Shown here piece after piece: positions 43,407-52,720 of a stretch of DNA of 64,000 nt. Positions within the stretch are counted from its first letter, which is position 1. Every line of letters starts with the position of its first letter. The notes under the pieces were generated by a model. The model worked only from the letters and a program-made list of their open reading frames with translations, made no database searches and was not told the DNA's origin. Source of the DNA: Ornithinibacillus xuwenensis (GTDB lineage: Bacteria > Bacillota > Bacilli > Bacillales > Amphibacillaceae); NCBI RefSeq assembly GCF_039614845.1, contig NZ_JBDIML010000002.1:372001-436000 (forward strand). The letters are read 5' to 3'. A program made the position numbers and the translations under genes.

Positions 43407-45260
43407 ATGTGTGGATTCGTTGGTGTACTTCGTGATGATGAACACCAATTTACGGAAGAATATCGAAATCAAATAATGAATGCAAGTAAACACTTGAAGC
43501 ATAGAGGACCAGATGAAAATGGGACGTTTATGGATAAAAGTATTCAACTAGAGTTTGTTCGACTAAGTATCATTGATTTGGTAGGAGGAAGTCAACCATT
43601 TCTCTTTGGAGCCGATCGATTCATTCTGGTGTTTAATGGGGAAGTCTATAATTACAAATCGCTACGAACAAGGCTTGAAAAAAAGGGACATTCCTTTGAA
43701 ACAGCTTCTGATACGGAAGTTGTTGCGACGATGTTTTTAGAATTTGGTGTGGAAGCCTTTAGAGAACTAAGAGGAATGTATGCCATTGCGATTTGGGATA
43801 GAGAAGAAGAAATCTTGTATGGTGCTAGAGATCCCTTTGGTATTAAGCCATTTTATTATTATGAAAACGAAGGTGAATTTCTGTTTGCATCAGAGAAAAA
43901 GGCCATTATAAACCTAACCTCAAACCTACCACTAAACAAACAAGCATTACAACACTACCTTTCCTTTCAATATGTTCCATCCCCTATGACATTAACAGAG
44001 GAAATATGGTCGCTTGAGCCAGGGCATTATTTTGTGAAGACCGCACAAAATCCAATCAAAAAGAAACGATATTTTCACGCAACATTTCAACCCGTTGACG
44101 GAAAAGAAAAACAAATTATTAACAGAATTCAAGAGGTTATGGTTGATTCTGTATCGGCACATTTACAAAGTGATGTGCCTGTTGGTGCGTTCTTATCTGG
44201 GGGAATTGATTCAAGCCTTGTAGTAGGGATTGCAAAGCAAATTCAGCCATCCATAAAGACCATCTCGGTAGGATTCTCGGAAGCTGGATATTCTGAAATT
44301 CCCATAGCGGAGCAGACAGCCCAGGAACTTGCTGTCGATAATATCTCCTATATTATAAGTCCACAAGAATATGTAGAAAGCTTACCGGAGATAATGCGGT
44401 ATCTGGATGATCCATTGGCAGACCCCTCTTGTGTTCCGCTATATTTTGCTGCAAGAGAGGCAAGTAATCACATGAAAGTAGTGCTATCTGGTGAAGGGGC
44501 AGATGAACTATTTGGTGGTTACAACATATATCGTGAATTCGAGTCACTTAAACTATTTAATAGACTACCGACTATTAGTTTGAAGTGGCTGCAAAAACTA
44601 GCGCGAATCATTCCAAAGGGCATTGCTGGTAGAAGCTTTATTGAACGTGGAACAACGCCATTGAAGGATAGGTATATTGGTAATGCTAAAATGTTTGAAG
44701 AGAAAGAAAAACAAGCACTCCTACTATCCTATCAAGATTCAAATGACTTTCGAAAAATTACAGAACCCCTATATCAGCGAATTGGTGAAGAACATCCTAC
44801 GAATCAAATGCAATACATTGACATCCATACATGGCTCCCAGGGGATATCTTATTAAAGGCTGATCGAATGACAATGGCACACTCCATCGAGTTGCGTACA
44901 CCATTCCTGGATAAAGAGGTGTTTGAAGTAGCCAGAAAAATCCCGATTGAATATAAAATTTGCGATAAGACAACAAAAGCAATATTGCGAAAAGCTGCTA
45001 GTGATTTTGTTCCAGAGCATGTAGTAAATCGCAAAAAACTCGGTTTTCCAGTTCCAATCAGCAGTTGGCTTCGGAATGAGTTATATGAATGGGCGAAGGA
45101 ACTGATTCAGCAAAGTCAAACGGATGATATTGTGAATAAATCCTATTGTTTCAATTTGTTAGTTGAACATGTTCACCACAATCGTGACAACGCACGAAAA
45201 ATTTGGACCGTGCTGATGTTTATGCTTTGGCATAGAATTTTTATAGAGGAAAGTAATTAA
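43407..45260 (+). CDS. asnO: asparagine synthetase (glutamine-hydrolysing), AsnO-like
   Basis: The 617-residue enzyme makes asparagine from aspartate, glutamine and ATP. Cys2 (MCGFVGV) is the amidotransferase nucleophile; RGPDENG and FNGEVYNY complete that domain (1-190). The synthetase domain has the PP-loop SGGIDSS (near residue 260), GEGADELFGGYNIYREFE and the closing NRKKLGFPVPISSWLRNEL. The length and many segments follow B. subtilis AsnO (YisO), which is important for sporulation, rather than AsnB. Preceded by AAAAAGGGG. It is the only gene between the rlmN terminator and DUF421. Confidence 0.9.
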   Translation: MCGFVGVLRDDEHQFTEEYRNQIMNASKHLKHRGPDENGTFMDKSIQLEFVRLSIIDLVGGSQPFLFGADRFILVFNGEVYNYKSLRTRLEKKGHSFETASDTEVVATMFLEFGVEAFRELRGMYAIAIWDREEEILYGARDPFGIKPFYYYENEGEFLFASEKKAIINLTSNLPLNKQALQHYLSFQYVPSPMTLTEEIWSLEPGHYFVKTAQNPIKKKRYFHATFQPVDGKEKQIINRIQEVMVDSVSAHLQSDVPVGAFLSGGIDSSLVVGIAKQIQPSIKTISVGFSEAGYSEIPIAEQTAQELAVDNISYIISPQEYVESLPEIMRYLDDPLADPSCVPLYFAAREASNHMKVVLSGEGADELFGGYNIYREFESLKLFNRLPTISLKWLQKLARIIPKGIAGRSFIERGTTPLKDRYIGNAKMFEEKEKQALLLSYQDSNDFRKITEPLYQRIGEEHPTNQMQYIDIHTWLPGDILLKADRMTMAHSIELRTPFLDKEVFEVARKIPIEYKICDKTTKAILRKAASDFVPEHVVNRKKLGFPVPISSWLRNELYEWAKELIQQSQTDDIVNKSYCFNLLVEHVHHNRDNARKIWTVLMFMLWHRIFIEESN

Positions 45261-45323
45261 AATTGTATATTACGCTCTCAATTACAAAAACTTTTATATA
45301 AAAGTATGTGAGAGGGAGATTGT

Positions 45324-45962
45324 ATGGATTGGATATGGAAGTCGGTCTTAATCGTTATAGCTGGTACAGTATTATTACGGATTGCTGGTAGAAAGTCAAT
45401 CTCTCAAATGACATTGCCACAAACCGTCATCATGATAGGAATTGGCTCTCTATTAATTCAGCCATTAGCGGGTAAAAATATCTGGGTTACAATCGGTGTA
45501 GGTGCAATTCTAGTATTGACACTTATCATTATGGAATATGCTCAAATAAAAGGGGATGTATTCGAGAAATTATTTACTGGTAATTCGAAAACAATAATTG
45601 AAAATGGCACTATACATGAACAGAATTTGAAAAAAGTTCGACTTACGGTCGATCAATTAGAAATGATTCTAAGACAGCAAAACATATCCAATATTAGTGA
45701 TGTCCAGTATGCAACACTAGAGCCGAATGGGCAGCTTGGGTATATTTTAAAACAAGAAGCACAACCAGTAACAAAAAAAGAGTTTCAACAGCTTCTTGAT
45801 GTTATCAAGCAAACGGGTACTTTGAATGAAAATATAGTCCAGCTAAATCAAGAGATTCGTAACATAAAGAAGCAATTAGAACAACAAAAGCTTGGGGATA
45901 ATATGTTTACTGAGGTTGCCAATCACGGGCATGATAAACAAGTTCCAAAGCATTTACAGTAA
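45324..45962 (+). CDS. DUF421 membrane protein (YetF/YkjA type)
   Basis: The 212-residue protein has an N-terminal membrane part with three helices (about 5-25, 32-50, 55-75) containing RIAGRKSISQMTLPQTVIMI, the DUF421 signature, followed by a cytoplasmic YetF-type domain (KTIIENGTIHEQNLKKVRLT) and a coiled-coil tail (to about 200). Spore formers have several paralogs; some belong to germination or forespore regulons, but no common function is agreed. GAGAGGGAG precedes the ATG. Confidence 0.9.
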   Translation: MDWIWKSVLIVIAGTVLLRIAGRKSISQMTLPQTVIMIGIGSLLIQPLAGKNIWVTIGVGAILVLTLIIMEYAQIKGDVFEKLFTGNSKTIIENGTIHEQNLKKVRLTVDQLEMILRQQNISNISDVQYATLEPNGQLGYILKQEAQPVTKKEFQQLLDVIKQTGTLNENIVQLNQEIRNIKKQLEQQKLGDNMFTEVANHGHDKQVPKHLQ

Positions 45963-45974
45963 GGAAGAAATCTA

Positions 45975-46272
45975 AAAGAGGCTGGGACAAAAGTATTTTT
46001 AGCAAGGAAAAAACGAACGATTATGGCTTGTGCATATATTCCGATCCGGAAATATACTTCGCTTTCACTTCCAGTACAGGGGCGACAACTGTTCGTGAGC
46101 AACCTCACAGTGTCTACCTTGCCGCGGGCGGCTAGTGAGCCTCCTCGCGCTAGCGCACTGCGGGGTCTCACCGATGCCTTCCCTCCCGCAGGAGTCTACG
46201 TATATTTCCGGATCTAGTTTAGCTTTCGTTCGGCTTTTTAGAATTACCTTATAGTTTTGTCCCATCCTCTTT
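45975..46272. repeat. ~300 bp long-palindrome (MITE-like) element
   Basis: The ends are AAAAGAGGCTGGGACAAAA (45975-45993) and TTTTGTCCCATCCTCTTTC (46255-46273), inverted repeats with one internal mismatch. Nested inside, GATCCGGAAATATAC (46043-46057) and GTATATTTCCGGATC (46200-46214) are perfect 15-base inverted repeats. The core is GC-rich (CCGCGGGCGGCTAGTGAG). The GAGGCTGGGACAAAA end and the core are widespread between Firmicute genes, as I recall them. It lies between converging genes and could end both transcripts. The short frames inside it are not genes. Confidence 0.85.
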
Positions 46273-46278
46273 CTTTTA

Positions 46279-47547
46279 TTAGTCAGTATATCTTACGGAT
46301 AATGGAGTATCGATCAATCCATCCTTCGCAGAAATTCGGTTCTTACCGAGATCTTTTGATTTTATTAGAAGCTGATCAGCGTTAATATAGGCATTTTTAA
46401 TATCTAAGGTTTCATCTGCTTTATAGTAATATAACCCGAACGAAGCCGTAAGGGAAATGTGAATGGTTTCATCCTGATATTCTGCGACAGCAGGTGTATC
46501 TTTAACACCATCTCGCAACTCCTCTACTAGCGCTAGACATTCCTCGTAACTCCTGTTTCGTAGGAATATCGTGAATTCCTCGCCACCACTTCTAAAAAGA
46601 AAATCTTCTTCCGTTAAAAAGCTTTGCAATACAGATGCAAAATGCTGGATTGCTCGATCACCTACTGCATGATTATAGGAATCATTAATTCGCTTAAAGG
46701 AATCTATGTCCGTTACAATAATCCCTAATTGTTCTCCAGAACTATTTAATTCACTCATTTTCTTATCCATAAAGGTACGGTTATAAATTTCAGTAAGAAA
46801 ATCTGTATAAGCCATTTGCTCAAATTTATCTCGTTCCATCTTATGCTGTAATGTTTGATTAATAGCGATATTGGAACGGCTTACGAGGTAATTCAAAAGG
46901 AATAAGCCGATAATCATTTCCCATTGCTCGTCCTGTAGGAAAATAAATAGAAAAGCATTAGAAAATGCAATCTTTCCCATATCGAGAATGCTTCTACTTT
47001 TAATAAATGCAATAGCATCCTTCACCGTTTTAATATCTCCAGTTGCCGTGAAAATAATGGTTAAGTATAGGTGAGATAGTAGAGACATGATAATGACTAG
47101 TGCAATGATAAGTATCCAAAATCCAAAAGGAACTCTTTCAAAAATTGGAATTAGGACTTGGAAAAGGTAATATGCAATCGCGCCATTTAGTGCAAAAGAC
47201 CCAGTGTTGTAGAATGTGTGTAAGAATTCTTCTTCATCCGCAGTCTTCGTTGCTTTCCGGAAAACAAATAATGTAAACATATAAAGGGCTTCAAAGATAA
47301 ATGCTCCAAGAGGACCTACAAATAATGCCATCGATAGACTGTATGAAATGGCGTAATCAATATTGTGATTCCCTTTTCTCACCGCTACTTTGAGGTGATA
47401 ATAAAGAATAGAAAAAAGATAAAATAGTAGTAGTGCCCATATGTAAACCTTTGTATCTACTTTTATAGGTCCAGAAGTAACAGCAACGATAACAGAAGCG
47501 ATAAAAATAAATATTATGAAAATTCTATCAAAACGCATGGACTGCAT
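46279..47547 (-). CDS. membrane diguanylate cyclase (GGDEF protein)
   Basis: The 422-residue protein has about six to seven membrane helices (1-225) and a GGDEF domain (about 250-415) with the active loop FRSGGEEFTIF and the metal site VTDIDSFKRINDSYNHAVGD. It should make cyclic di-GMP in response to an unknown membrane signal. The RxxD inhibitory site is not evident before GGEEF. The start is ATG 47547 or 47538, both behind GGGAGGG. It ends at the palindromic repeat. Confidence 0.92.
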   Translation of the reverse strand: MQSMRFDRIFIIFIFIASVIVAVTSGPIKVDTKVYIWALLLFYLFSILYYHLKVAVRKGNHNIDYAISYSLSMALFVGPLGAFIFEALYMFTLFVFRKATKTADEEEFLHTFYNTGSFALNGAIAYYLFQVLIPIFERVPFGFWILIIALVIIMSLLSHLYLTIIFTATGDIKTVKDAIAFIKSRSILDMGKIAFSNAFLFIFLQDEQWEMIIGLFLLNYLVSRSNIAINQTLQHKMERDKFEQMAYTDFLTEIYNRTFMDKKMSELNSSGEQLGIIVTDIDSFKRINDSYNHAVGDRAIQHFASVLQSFLTEEDFLFRSGGEEFTIFLRNRSYEECLALVEELRDGVKDTPAVAEYQDETIHISLTASFGLYYYKADETLDIKNAYINADQLLIKSKDLGKNRISAKDGLIDTPLSVRYTD

Positions 47548-47734
47548 ATCCCTCCCTTCCGATCTATTAGTACTTAAGTAACTAGTTTATTGGGTAAAAA
47601 TTCCTATATGATTTAATATATCACAATTTTGAATAGAATCTTACAAATTTTTTCAAAAAAGTCATAAAAATTTTTGAGGTGATTTTACGAATGAAATTGA
47701 TAAATACAATAGATTTCATCCTCATATTGACTTA

Positions 47735-47763
47735 TTGAAGAATACCGAATACACGCGTATAAT
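47735..47763 (+). promoter_or_regulatory. promoter of the D-amino-acid ligase cluster
   Basis: TTGAAG (47735-47740) and TATAAT (47758-47763) are 17 bases apart. Transcription would start about 78 bases before the ATP-grasp gene. The rest of the 300-base upstream region (47548-47734) shows no gene. Confidence 0.72.
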
Positions 47764-47847
47764 GAGATTATGTATAGGATAAAAAAATAATAAAGATACA
47801 CTTACTTGAATAGGTCAAGTAATGAATCCGTCTTTAGGAGTAGAGAG

Positions 47848-49038
47848 ATGAATCATAAAGCTGTCATTTTAGGCAATAATTATTATATAGGACTTAGTAC
47901 AATTAGAAGTCTCGGAGCGGAAGGTGTACATACGGTAGCAGTGGATTATTCGGAAGAAGACCGATATGGAGCTGCATCAAAGTATTGTTCGGAATCACTT
48001 CTTGTACCACATTATAAAACGGATACGGAAGGCTTCATTAACGCATTAATCGATTATGCCAAGAAGCAAGCGGATAAACCAGTGCTCATACCTTGTCATG
48101 ATACCTATTTAGAGGTAATTGATGCACATTTAAATAAAATTAAAGAATATTATCTAATTCCACAAACCGAACAGGGCTTAGCAACTAGAGTCATGAATAA
48201 AGATACATTACATGCGCTTGCAACAGAACATGGTGTACGCGTGCCGGAAACGGTTCGCATTCATGAACCAAACTTTCATGATCGTGTTGAGAACGAAATA
48301 AAATATCCTTGTTTAGTAAAACCATTTGATTCACCTAGCTTTGTAGCAACATTTAGGAAGAAGATTTTTAAGGTTCATAATAGAGAAGAGCTTGATGAAG
48401 CATTAGCAATGGCGAAGGATGCAGATTTAGAAGTATTTGTACAGCGAATCATTCCAGGGTTTGATGATCATATGTATACCTTTGATGCTTATTTAAATCA
48501 GGAATCCAAGATTACACATTGGACGACATGTCAAAAGCTACGTCAATATCCGATTAATTTCGGGGCATCGGTATATACGATTCAAAAGTTTACGCCGGAG
48601 TTATTTGATATTGGTTCTAAGTTTTTAGAAGGTATTGGTTATAAGGGATTTGCAGAAATCGAATTTAAGAAGGATGAAGAGACTGGAGAATTCTATCTGA
48701 TTGAGATTAATGCAAGGATCACAAACTTTAACCACTTACTTTATAAGGTGGGTCTTAATTTCCCGTATATTACATACAGAGAAATGATTGGTGCCCCGTT
48801 AGAACCAAAATCCGTAACCGAAACAACAAACCGAGCATTTTGGTATGGTTATGAGGATGCACTTGCTGTTAAGGATTATATTAAAAGTGGACAGCTTAAA
48901 ACATCAGAAGTCGTAAAATCGCTATTTCGACCAAAAGCCTATGCGATTTGGAGCATTAGCGATCCGAAGCCAGCAGTAGCTTTCATGAAGACAAGATTAG
49001 GAAAATTATTTGGAGGCCGAAAAAAGGCAAGGAGGTAG
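47848..49038 (+). CDS. ATP-grasp ligase, D-aspartate-ligase-like
   Basis: The 396-residue protein has an N-terminal Rossmann part (KAVILGNNYYIGLSTIRSLG), the ATP-grasp lid region (MNKDTLHALATEHGVRVPET, PCLVKPFDS) and the metal site GEFYLIEINARITNFN with Glu and Asn. It belongs to the group of predicted carboligases (COG3919) that includes the D-aspartate ligase of Enterococcus faecium, which adds D-Asp to the side chain of Lys in peptidoglycan precursors. A racemase two genes downstream could supply the D-amino acid. ATG 47848 follows AGGAG by 7 bases. The MurE-like gene begins 5 bases after its stop. The exact substrate is inferred. Confidence 0.8.
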   Translation: MNHKAVILGNNYYIGLSTIRSLGAEGVHTVAVDYSEEDRYGAASKYCSESLLVPHYKTDTEGFINALIDYAKKQADKPVLIPCHDTYLEVIDAHLNKIKEYYLIPQTEQGLATRVMNKDTLHALATEHGVRVPETVRIHEPNFHDRVENEIKYPCLVKPFDSPSFVATFRKKIFKVHNREELDEALAMAKDADLEVFVQRIIPGFDDHMYTFDAYLNQESKITHWTTCQKLRQYPINFGASVYTIQKFTPELFDIGSKFLEGIGYKGFAEIEFKKDEETGEFYLIEINARITNFNHLLYKVGLNFPYITYREMIGAPLEPKSVTETTNRAFWYGYEDALAVKDYIKSGQLKTSEVVKSLFRPKAYAIWSISDPKPAVAFMKTRLGKLFGGRKKARR

Positions 49039-49043
49039 TAGAA

Positions 49044-50537
49044 ATGCAGTTGAAAGAATTACTAGAAGCAATCGAAGTAATCAATGATAGGGAAGTAGAT
49101 GCGGTACAGATTAAAGAGGTCTCCTATCATTCGCAGAAGGTTGAGCAAGGTCATCTCTTTGTTTGTGTGAAAGGCTACAAGACTGATGGACACAAATACC
49201 TTGCAGATGCAGTCAAACGTGGTGCGGTAGCTGCGATAGTTGAAGACTATCAAGAGGATGTAAACATACCACAATATGTCGTTCACAATAGTAGGATTGC
49301 ACTTGCTAAGTTAGGGGCTCATCTATATCAGTATCCATCAAGGAAAATGAATATGATTGGAATTACAGCAACGAATGGAAAAACAACTACCTCCTACATG
49401 ACGAATGCTATCTTGGAAAACGAAGGGCATCGTACAGGTCTTATCGGAACGGTAATTGTTAAAAATGGTGACGAATCGATTCCTGCTGAATTGACGACTC
49501 CTGAATCGCTAGACCTACAGCACTATTTAAGTGATATGGTTCAAAATGATGTGAGCCATGTAACGATGGAGGTATCGTCTGCAGCGCTTGAACTACATCG
49601 TGTGGAGGGCGTTGAATACGATATTGTTTCATTAAATAATATGAGTCGCGAGCATATGGAAATGCATGGAACCTTCGAAAGATATTTTGAAGTGAAATCG
49701 AGCTTAATTCGAAATGCATCTGAGAATAGCTTTGCGGTATTAAATCTAGACGATCCATATTCTTCTTCTTTAGTTGATAAAACAAAGGCGAAGGTTATTT
49801 CATTTGGTGTTGAAAGTCGAGAGGGTTTCATTCATTGTAAGAACCTTGATTTAACAACTGGACGAGGAAGATTTACTGTCGAAATTTTGAAGCCTTTTGA
49901 AGCCCATGGATTGAAGTTTGAACCGAGTGAATTTGATGTGGAACTAGCCGTTCCTGGCTTGCACTCCGTCTATAATTCAATGGTCGCTATTATAATTGGA
50001 CTTCTTAGTGGTGTATCTGTCTCCACTATTCAAAAAACGCTAAAAGAATTTACTGGTGTACCTAGAAGATTTGAATTTATTTATGAAGAGGCTATTAAAG
50101 TTGTTGATGACCATTTTGCTAATCCAGGCAATATCAATGTAACGCTACAAACATTAGACTTTATGGATTATGAAAATCTCCATGTCGTATATGCAATAAG
50201 AGGTCAAAGAGGTGCAACGATTAACCGAGAAAATGCTGAGGTTATTGTCGATTGGGCAGAAAAATTAGGTATTACAGAACTAATTGCAACACGTAGTGTG
50301 TCACACACAACTCCTAAAGATGAAGTGACAGATGATGAAGTGCGTGCATTTTTAGATGTTATGGAAAAAGCAAATATCAAAGTACGTTTATATAATGAAT
50401 TGCCAGATGCTATTGAAGATTCGTTATCCAAAGCAAGCAAAGGTGATTTAATATTGCTAGCAGGTTGCCAGGGCATGGACTATGGTGCTGGAATTGCGCT
50501 TGAATCGTTGAATAAGGAAAATGTTGAAGTTAAATAA
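49044..50537 (+). CDS. divergent MurE-like Mur ligase
   Basis: The 497-residue protein has the three Mur ligase domains. The nucleotide loop ITATNGKTTTS lies near 107-117. The UDP-MurNAc-dipeptide side resembles MurE: TTPESL (151-156), MEVSSAALELHRV (MurE has SSHAL), MSREHMEMHGTFERYFEVK with the carbamoylated Lys near 218. The third domain departs from MurE: the DYAHTPD motif is DDHFANPG, and the DNPR motif that reads diaminopimelate is absent (TRSVSHTTP occupies that area). So it probably joins an amino acid other than meso-DAP, such as ornithine or lysine. It is the second of four tightly packed genes. Confidence 0.82.
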   Translation: MQLKELLEAIEVINDREVDAVQIKEVSYHSQKVEQGHLFVCVKGYKTDGHKYLADAVKRGAVAAIVEDYQEDVNIPQYVVHNSRIALAKLGAHLYQYPSRKMNMIGITATNGKTTTSYMTNAILENEGHRTGLIGTVIVKNGDESIPAELTTPESLDLQHYLSDMVQNDVSHVTMEVSSAALELHRVEGVEYDIVSLNNMSREHMEMHGTFERYFEVKSSLIRNASENSFAVLNLDDPYSSSLVDKTKAKVISFGVESREGFIHCKNLDLTTGRGRFTVEILKPFEAHGLKFEPSEFDVELAVPGLHSVYNSMVAIIIGLLSGVSVSTIQKTLKEFTGVPRRFEFIYEEAIKVVDDHFANPGNINVTLQTLDFMDYENLHVVYAIRGQRGATINRENAEVIVDWAEKLGITELIATRSVSHTTPKDEVTDDEVRAFLDVMEKANIKVRLYNELPDAIEDSLSKASKGDLILLAGCQGMDYGAGIALESLNKENVEVK

Positions 50538-50582
50538 GATGTATTGCAGTTGGCACAGCATCAGATAAAGCAGGTGGATAGG

Positions 50583-51314
50583 TTGGAACAAAAAAAGCTC
50601 GGTGTATTAGGTGGCATGGGTCCTGCTGCTACCTCACTGTTTTTTGAGAGGGTTATTGAAAATACGGTAGCGAATAAGGATCAGGAGCATTTAGACATGG
50701 TTATTCTTAATCATGCAACGATTCCTGATCGAACAAAAGCTATTCTAGAAAATGACAAGCAATTGTTTTTAGACGCAGTGAAAAAGGATTTTCAAATATT
50801 TGAAGCAGCTGATGTTCATAATATTGCCATTCCTTGTAATACTTCGCATTTCTTTTATGACGAGATGCAAGAAATGACCTCGATTAACATTATTAATATG
50901 ATCGAAGAAACGGTTCGCTTTATACGTCAGCAATATGGACCGACAGCTAAAGTTGGAATTTTAGCAACGGATGGAACCATTAATACAGGTATATATCAAC
51001 AAGAGTGTCATAAGTATAATATGAAGGCTCATATCCCAGATGTGCATGTTCAAGCGCAGGTTATGCAGACGATTTATGATTTTAAAGCAGATAAGCCAGT
51101 TAATGTACTAGGATTTGAACGCATCATTTCAAACATGATTGAAATGGAGCGCTGTGACTGTGTTATTCTAGGATGTACCGAGCTTTCTTGTATTGAAATT
51201 AGTGAACATCTAATTCCATATTGCGTCGATGCAATGCAGGTATTAGCAAATGAAGCAATTCTGTTATCTGGAAAAATGTTAAAAAAGCGTGTTGCAATCC
51301 CAAATTTTGAGTGA
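50583..51314 (+). CDS. aspartate/glutamate racemase family protein
   Basis: The 243-residue protein has the two-Cys layout of cofactor-free racemases: LGVLGGMGPAATSLFFERVI at the start, the first catalytic Cys in IPCNTSH and the second in LGCTELS. It follows the aspartate racemase (RacD/YgeA) group more than MurI. It likely supplies D-Asp or D-Glu. The start is TTG 50583 behind AGGTGG; the upstream in-frame codons to 50544 lack a ribosome site. Its place after an ATP-grasp and a Mur ligase gene points to use of the D-amino acid in a peptide. Confidence 0.85.
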   Translation: MEQKKLGVLGGMGPAATSLFFERVIENTVANKDQEHLDMVILNHATIPDRTKAILENDKQLFLDAVKKDFQIFEAADVHNIAIPCNTSHFFYDEMQEMTSINIINMIEETVRFIRQQYGPTAKVGILATDGTINTGIYQQECHKYNMKAHIPDVHVQAQVMQTIYDFKADKPVNVLGFERIISNMIEMERCDCVILGCTELSCIEISEHLIPYCVDAMQVLANEAILLSGKMLKKRVAIPNFE

Positions 51315-51325
51315 GGGGGAGATTC

Positions 51326-51520
51326 ATGAACAAGCAAGCATTTGATGAATTCTTACTCGAATCGTTTAAGGATGGTAGAAGTATACGTGAATTAAGACTA
51401 ACAGATGAAGAAGCAAATTATGTTAAGATAAAAATACCTAGAGCAAAATTTAAAAGGATGCAGGATTGTGAGCATACATCCAAAAAATGGTATGAAGTTG
51501 ACACTCGTCGTTTCAATTGA
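51326..51520 (+). CDS. 64-residue protein, unknown
   Basis: The small, charged protein (MNKQAFDEFLLESFKDGRSI, ending KKWYEVDTRRFN) has one Cys, no signal and no membrane segment. I do not recognise it. GAGGGGGAG lies 5 bases before the ATG at 51326, 11 bases after the racemase stop, so it is the last gene of the cluster. It may be a regulator or partner of the ligases, or unrelated. Confidence 0.7.
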   Translation: MNKQAFDEFLLESFKDGRSIRELRLTDEEANYVKIKIPRAKFKRMQDCEHTSKKWYEVDTRRFN

Positions 51521-51538
51521 TGATAACAAGCCCAATTA

Positions 51539-51582
51539 TCGCGGAGGACTTAGTGAATAAAGAGTCCTGCCGCGATTTTTTA
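51539..51582 (+). terminator. terminator of the ligase cluster
   Basis: ATCGCGG and CCGCGAT form the outer stem, GGACT and AGTCC the inner one, followed by TTTTTT. Confidence 0.85.
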
Positions 51583-51643
51583 TAGATGGATTAGAGTGAC
51601 GAAGCTCTCATAAGCCAAATACTGCTTAATTGTAATACGTTAC

Positions 51644-52639
51644 CTATTTCGAGTTCTCGAATAGGTGTGTACTATGAACGCTAAGCTTTGCCTTCGGATC
51701 GAGGAATGCTTTTGCATGGTTAACAGCAATGGTAGCTTCTCCAAAGCCAGTGGCGATTAACTTTGGTTTACCGTCATAAGAACAAATATCCCCCGCTGCA
51801 TAGATACCATCAATATTTGTTTCCATACGTCCATTTACAATCACGGCATTTTTGGTGGTTTGAAGCCCCCATAATTTTATCGGGCCAATATTGGTCATGA
51901 ATCCATAATTAACAATGATATGATCAACTGGAAATAGTTCCTGTTTATCTCCCTTTACTTCTTGAATGAATACTTCCTCTATTGTACCCTTATTCCCACT
52001 GATACCAACTAATTCATAAGGGGTTTTAATGGAAATGGATGCTTGTTGTAAGGCGGAAATGCTATGTTCATGAGCCCGAAATGCTGTACGTCGATGTATG
52101 AGTGTAACGCTTCTAGCAATATTACGTAAAGCAAGTGCCCAGTCAACCGCAGAATCTCCACCGCCACAAACAAGTACTCGTTTATCTTTAAAACTTTCTA
52201 AGGATTTCACGAAATAATGGATGGCAGTATTTTCGTATTCTGTTGCGTTTTCTAGCTTAAGCTTTCGTGGCTCAAAAGCTCCCGCTCCTGCCGTAATGAT
52301 GACACTTCTCGATAGATGAATTCCTTTAGATGTATGGATTTCAAAGATGCCGTTCTCTAACTTTATTATATTTTCTACTTGTTCATTTAAACAAATTCTT
52401 GGCGAAAAAGTGTTAGCTTGTTGATGAAGTTTAGCAACCAATTCCTTTGCTTTTATTCCAGGGAATCCGGCAACATCATATATATATTTATCCGGATATA
52501 ATGCCGCTAATTGACCTCCTACTTCTGGCATACTATCTAATAGCTTCACAGATGCCTCCCTCATGCCAGCATAAAATGCTGTAAAAAGCCCAACTGGGCC
52601 TGCTCCAATAATGGCTATATCAACAAGATCGTTACGCAT
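51644..52639 (-). CDS. ferredoxin-NADP+ reductase (thioredoxin-reductase-like)
   Basis: The 331-residue flavoprotein is of the YumC/YcgT type: FAD motif IAIIGAGPVGLFTAFYAGMR, EVGGQLAALYPDKYIYDVAG, NADP motif VLVCGGGDSAVDWALAL with HRRTAFRAHE, and the C-terminal GIYAAGDICSYDGKPKLIA. It lacks the CxxC of thioredoxin reductase, so it reduces ferredoxin or a similar carrier. ATG 52639 follows GGGGG. It is transcribed away from the paa genes, but its promoter region carries the same CGTT-N5-AACG element as the paaI and paaA promoters, so it may feed electrons to the PaaABC oxygenase in place of the missing PaaE. Confidence 0.9.
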   Translation of the reverse strand: MRNDLVDIAIIGAGPVGLFTAFYAGMREASVKLLDSMPEVGGQLAALYPDKYIYDVAGFPGIKAKELVAKLHQQANTFSPRICLNEQVENIIKLENGIFEIHTSKGIHLSRSVIITAGAGAFEPRKLKLENATEYENTAIHYFVKSLESFKDKRVLVCGGGDSAVDWALALRNIARSVTLIHRRTAFRAHEHSISALQQASISIKTPYELVGISGNKGTIEEVFIQEVKGDKQELFPVDHIIVNYGFMTNIGPIKLWGLQTTKNAVIVNGRMETNIDGIYAAGDICSYDGKPKLIATGFGEATIAVNHAKAFLDPKAKLSVHSTHLFENSK

Positions 52640-52720
52640 TAGATAACCCCCTTCTAAAGTTAAGCTCCTGTATGTGAAAAAGTAAGTATGAGAGAAAAAA
52701 TACACATACTTAAATTAATA

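Noticed and set aside
46023..46265. Short frames on both strands
   Set aside because: They lie wholly inside the palindromic repeat and reflect its GC-rich core.
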